Positions 60,790-64,000 of a DNA stretch of 64,000 nucleotides are shown here, piece after piece (position 1 is the stretch's first letter; every line of letters starts with the position of its first letter). The notes beneath the pieces are model-generated. The model searched no databases. It worked only from the letters and a program-made list of their open reading frames with translations, and was not told the DNA's origin. This DNA comes from Hyphomicrobiales bacterium (GTDB taxonomy: Bacteria; Pseudomonadota; Alphaproteobacteria; Rhizobiales; Rhizobiaceae). The DNA lies in contig UICE01000009.1 in the NCBI GenBank assembly GCA_900471815.1, positions 1 to 64,000 on the forward strand, written 5' to 3'. The translations under genes were made by a program, and so were the position numbers.

Positions 60790-61707
60790 TTATGTGCGGG
60801 AATTGACCATATGCAAGCCCGGTATCGATCTCATTTCCGCCAAAAGATATTCGACGAACAGCTTGATCTTGCGTGGCAGGAAACGCCCGCTGGCATATAC
60901 GGCATGGATGTCCATCGGCGCATATCCATAATCCGGCAATATGCGAACCAACTTTCCACCATTGATCAAGGGTTGAACAAGCGGCAGCTGTGCGGCACCA
61001 ATACCAAGGCCTGCGCAGAGAGCGTCATTGAGCACAAATGCGTTATTGGCGAGGAAAACAGACCTGATTGCCGCATCGACCGAACCATCTGGCCCTATCA
61101 AAGGCACCATTTCTCCCGGCGGGGACCAAATGAAACGGACAAACCCGTGCTTGACGAGATCATCCGGCGTGACCGGGCTGCCATGTGTGGTGATGTAGTC
61201 TGGAGAGGCGACCAGAACCCTGTCAAATGAGCCGAGTTTACGTGCAATCAAGTCAGATGATTTCATTGCGCCGAACCGGATAGCCACGTCGACATTATCG
61301 GTGATCAGATCGGCAATGCGGTCGTCGAGGACCAGTTCAGACCGCAAATCCGGATGCTGCTGCTGGAAATTGATTACAAAGCGAGCGAGGTACATTTGGC
61401 CAAAGCCGACGGGCGCGTGGATGCGCAAACTACCTCGTAACGCAGTGGAATAGGCGGTGGCGCCCTCTTCCGCTTCATCCACCGCATGCAATATTTCAAG
61501 GGCGCGCCGATAGTAGGTTTCGCCTCCCTCAGTCACGACAAGCTGACGCGTCGAACGATGAAAAAGGCTGATACCCAGATGACGTTCAAGAGCAGCGATC
61601 TGCTGGCTGACGGCGGGCTGTGTCAGGCCAAGCTCACGTGCAGCCGCGGACAGAGTTCCAAGCTCTGCGACGCGCACGAAAGTTTTCATCGCCGATAACC
61701 GATCCAT
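60790..61707 (-). CDS. LysR-type transcriptional regulator
   Basis: A 305-residue LysR-type regulator. The helix-turn-helix is TLSAAARELGLTQPAVSQQIAALE near residues 17-40, followed by a periplasmic-binding-like effector domain. ATG 61707 follows GAGG. It is divergent from the reductase gene at 61810, so it probably controls it; the ligand is unknown. Confidence 0.9.
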   Translation of the reverse strand: MDRLSAMKTFVRVAELGTLSAAARELGLTQPAVSQQIAALERHLGISLFHRSTRQLVVTEGGETYYRRALEILHAVDEAEEGATAYSTALRGSLRIHAPVGFGQMYLARFVINFQQQHPDLRSELVLDDRIADLITDNVDVAIRFGAMKSSDLIARKLGSFDRVLVASPDYITTHGSPVTPDDLVKHGFVRFIWSPPGEMVPLIGPDGSVDAAIRSVFLANNAFVLNDALCAGLGIGAAQLPLVQPLINGGKLVRILPDYGYAPMDIHAVYASGRFLPRKIKLFVEYLLAEMRSIPGLHMVNSRT

Positions 61708-61809
61708 CACTAACCTCAAAGTTTCTCTTATGAATCATATCATTATTGACGCCCTACACAAACAATTCTGCATGGATGATATTCCCTCCAGCAAAATGGA
61801 GCGGTTCAA

Positions 61810-62868
61810 ATGACGGAAAAAACGAAGCAGGCAGTTGTTGTCGGTGCCAATGGCATTATCGGTAGCAATCTTATTGCGCATCTGGTCGAGCTTGGCGATT
61901 GGGATATTGTTGGTCTGTCACGGCGAGGCGGTGAGACGGTAGGGAAAGTCAGTCATATCGCCGTCGATCTTCTTAATGCGGCAGAGGCAAAAGCCAAGCT
62001 TTCCCATCTGACCAATATCACTCACATATTTTATGCGGCCTACCAGGATCGTCCAAGCTGGGCCGAGCTGGTCGCGCCCAATCTGGCAATGCTGGTCAAT
62101 GTGGTGAATGCAATCGAGCCGATTGCGCCTAGCCTTGAGCATATCAGTCTCATGCAAGGCTATAAGGTCTATGGTGCACATCTGGGCCCGTTCAAAACGC
62201 CGGCACGCGAAACCGACGCCAATCACATGCCGCCGGAATTCAACATCGACCAGCAGGATTTCCTTGAAGCCTTGCAAAAGGGCAAAAGCTGGAACTGGTC
62301 GGCATTACGCCCTTCTGTGGTTATCGGCTTTGCTCTGGGTAATCCCATGAATCTGGCGTCGGTCATTGCTGTCTATGCGTCCATGTCGAAGGAGCTTGGT
62401 ATTCCATTGCGCTTTCCAGGAAAGCCCGGCGCCTATGATAGCTTGCTGGAAATGACCGATGCAGGGCTTCTGGCACGCGCAACTGTTTTCATCGCGACTA
62501 ATCCGCAATGCGGCAATCAGGCCTTCAACATCAATAATGGCGATTTATTCCGTTGGAGCGAATTATGGCCCAGAATTGCGCAATATTTCGGCTTGGATGT
62601 TGCCCCACCTTTGCCCATGTCACTTAATGTCATCATGGCTGACAAAGCGAAACTGTGGGAGCAGATGGTGGAAAAACACGGTCTTGCGCCAACGCCCTAT
62701 TCCGACGTCTCCGCGTGGGGCTTTGGCGATTTCGTTTTCGGCTGGGATTATGATTTCTTTGCCGACGGGACAAAACTGCGGCGCGCCGGCTTTCATGAGT
62801 ATATCGACACGGAGGAAATGTTTCTGCGTGTCTTCGATGATCTGAAGGCACGCAAAATTATCCCATAA
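61810..62868 (+). CDS. PRISE-like extended short-chain dehydrogenase/reductase
   Basis: A 352-residue NAD(P)H-dependent reductase. The dinucleotide motif VVVGANGIIGSNLI is at residues 9-22 and the active-site region MQGYKVYGAHLGPF (about 114-127) and PSVVIGFALGNPMNL match the progesterone 5-beta-reductase/iridoid synthase-like group, whose bacterial members reduce activated alkenes or enones. Divergent from a LysR gene. Confidence 0.8.
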   Translation: MTEKTKQAVVVGANGIIGSNLIAHLVELGDWDIVGLSRRGGETVGKVSHIAVDLLNAAEAKAKLSHLTNITHIFYAAYQDRPSWAELVAPNLAMLVNVVNAIEPIAPSLEHISLMQGYKVYGAHLGPFKTPARETDANHMPPEFNIDQQDFLEALQKGKSWNWSALRPSVVIGFALGNPMNLASVIAVYASMSKELGIPLRFPGKPGAYDSLLEMTDAGLLARATVFIATNPQCGNQAFNINNGDLFRWSELWPRIAQYFGLDVAPPLPMSLNVIMADKAKLWEQMVEKHGLAPTPYSDVSAWGFGDFVFGWDYDFFADGTKLRRAGFHEYIDTEEMFLRVFDDLKARKIIP

Positions 62869-62870
62869 GA

Positions 62871-64000
62871 TCAGGCGGCGTCTTCAGCTGCCTTTAATAC
62901 GGCTGCGCGCTTGCGGCGCGCAGTATGGTTCTGTGCCACGACCGGTGCGGTTTCTTCGCCTTTCTGCACGTGGACAGTTGGGACAGGCAGTTCAATGTTG
63001 TTTTCCTTGAAAGCCTTGCGCACGGCGATGAAGAATTTGCGCTTCATTGCGAAGGCTCCGCCAGGTTTTGTCGTCATCTTCATACGCAGCACTATGCCGT
63101 ACTCGCCAAATTCCTGAATACCCTGCATTTTGATTGGTTCAATGACCCAAGGGGCAAATTCTGGATCAGTTGCAAGCTCAGCTCCCACACGTTTGATCAA
63201 CTTTCGCGCAGCTTCAATATCTGTGTCAAAGCCTACGGTGATATTGAACTTGTCCATCGTCCAATCGCGGCTCTGGTTCTGCACTGCTCCCAACTCGCCG
63301 AAGGGTATGGTGAAAACCGGACCACGATGGTGGCGAAGCTTGATCGAGCGGAGGCTGAAACTTTCAACCGTGCCCATATATTTCCCGCTGCTAATATACT
63401 CGCCAATACGGAACGCATCGTCGAGCAGGTAGAACACGCCGGAAATAACATCCTTCACCACGGTTTGCGCACCAAAGCCAATGGCGACGCCGACGACGCC
63501 CGCGCCCGCAATCAACGGCCCGATCTGAATACCAATCGAAGAGAGGATCATCAGGATTGCCATGATCAGAAGAGAAGCGAACAGAATATTGGAAATGATC
63601 GGCAACAGAGTACGCAACCGTGCCTGCTGCGGATCGATCTCGGCATGTTCTTCCTGTGCGTGATGATGGACACCAAGCTTGCGCTCGATCAATGCCTTTA
63701 TGATGCTCCAGCCGAAGTCTGCAGCAAGAGCGATGACCAGCGTATTGACAATACCGCGAACAATCAGCGTCGTTGTCGGGTTTTGGAGGTTCTGCATGCT
63801 GGACATGCCGACGCCCCACATGCGGGCCGTAATGAATATGGCAAGCAAGATCAACGCGACGCGAATGCCGCGATCAACGACCGCAAGCGTAACGGCGGGA
63901 ACAGTTGCGCCCCCTGCTTCGGCTGTTGCGGGCCGCAATATGAAATGGACCGCCTTGTGCGCTATGATGACGAGCAGCGGGATCACGAATGCAAGCGCGA
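62871..64000 (-). CDS. MscS-family mechanosensitive channel, N-terminus outside the window
   Basis: At least 375 residues, open to the right edge of the window. Several membrane helices precede the pore helix AGAGVVGVAIGFGAQTVVKD and the beta domain with YISSGKYMGTVESFSLRSIKLR, the MscS hallmarks. The C-terminal domain is followed by a basic Arg/Lys/Ala-rich tail. It opens under membrane tension during hypo-osmotic shock. Convergent with and 2 bases from the PRISE gene. Confidence 0.92.
   Translation of the reverse strand, partial: ALAFVIPLLVIIAHKAVHFILRPATAEAGGATVPAVTLAVVDRGIRVALILLAIFITARMWGVGMSSMQNLQNPTTTLIVRGIVNTLVIALAADFGWSIIKALIERKLGVHHHAQEEHAEIDPQQARLRTLLPIISNILFASLLIMAILMILSSIGIQIGPLIAGAGVVGVAIGFGAQTVVKDVISGVFYLLDDAFRIGEYISSGKYMGTVESFSLRSIKLRHHRGPVFTIPFGELGAVQNQSRDWTMDKFNITVGFDTDIEAARKLIKRVGAELATDPEFAPWVIEPIKMQGIQEFGEYGIVLRMKMTTKPGGAFAMKRKFFIAVRKAFKENNIELPVPTVHVQKGEETAPVVAQNHTARRKRAAVLKAAEDAA

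Overview
The window looks like chromosomal DNA of an alphaproteobacterium of the Brucella/Ochrobactrum group. This rests on remembered family resemblance, not on a search: close likeness to the Brucella erythritol proteins EryA, EryB, EryC and EryD, an IalB-type protein, a KatA/OxyR pair, and an RsmB/NOP methyltransferase near guaA. No rRNA, tRNA, CRISPR array, transposase or integrase was found.

Region 1 (1-15.86 kb, all on the minus strand) is one long sugar-alcohol operon. It starts at an EryD-like repressor whose TTGACA promoter has a perfect palindrome over its -10 box. The repressor is followed by a CUT1 ABC importer (Tat-exported binding protein, two permeases, two unlike ATPases), an EryA-like kinase, a hydroxyacid dehydrogenase, a class II aldolase, an EryB-like dehydrogenase, a second class II aldolase, a second FGGY kinase, a HAD phosphatase, an EryC-like epimerase and a triosephosphate-isomerase-like enzyme cut by the window edge. 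Most enzyme genes overlap by 4 bases. The set is larger than the classical erythritol operon, so the substrate may be another tetritol or a pentitol.

Region 2 (16.2-23.65 kb) carries a small lipoprotein, an autotransporter translationally coupled to an IalB-like protein, a LuxR-type response regulator with Glu at the phospho-acceptor position, and a LytS/LytTR-type kinase-regulator pair.

Region 3 (about 23.7-53.35 kb) is a defence island between gene debris (a SnoaL-like remnant and a frameshifted, truncated island gene) and the 3' end of guaA. A 13/15 copy of the guaA 3' end lies at 23929, compatible with old site-specific integration. From left to right the modules are: (a) a helicase, a two-HKD phospholipase-D-like protein and a DUF6361-like protein in overlapping genes; (b) a class 1 DISARM operon (drmD, drmMI, drmA, drmB) whose middle contains a HEPN protein, an XRE-ImmA/IrrE regulator and a PIN-domain protein, with a 10-bp inverted repeat upstream of the regulator; (c) a MerR-like regulator with a 13-bp inverted repeat, an N6-adenine methyltransferase and a PD-(D/E)xK-type nuclease; (d) an AbiEi-like domain fused to a HipA-like kinase, with a 14-bp palindrome upstream. 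No canonical drmC is present.

Region 4 (53.37-64 kb) is ordinary chromosome: guaA, an MTA/SAH nucleosidase-like gene, tspO, an RsmB/NOP methyltransferase, katA and divergent oxyR, a MAPEG protein, a LysR regulator divergent from a PRISE-type reductase, and an MscS channel running off the end.

The best candidates for undescribed biology are the DISARM operon with its embedded HEPN/ImmA/PIN cassette and apparent internal control point, the helicase-PLD-DUF6361 cassette, and the AbiEi-HipA fusion.
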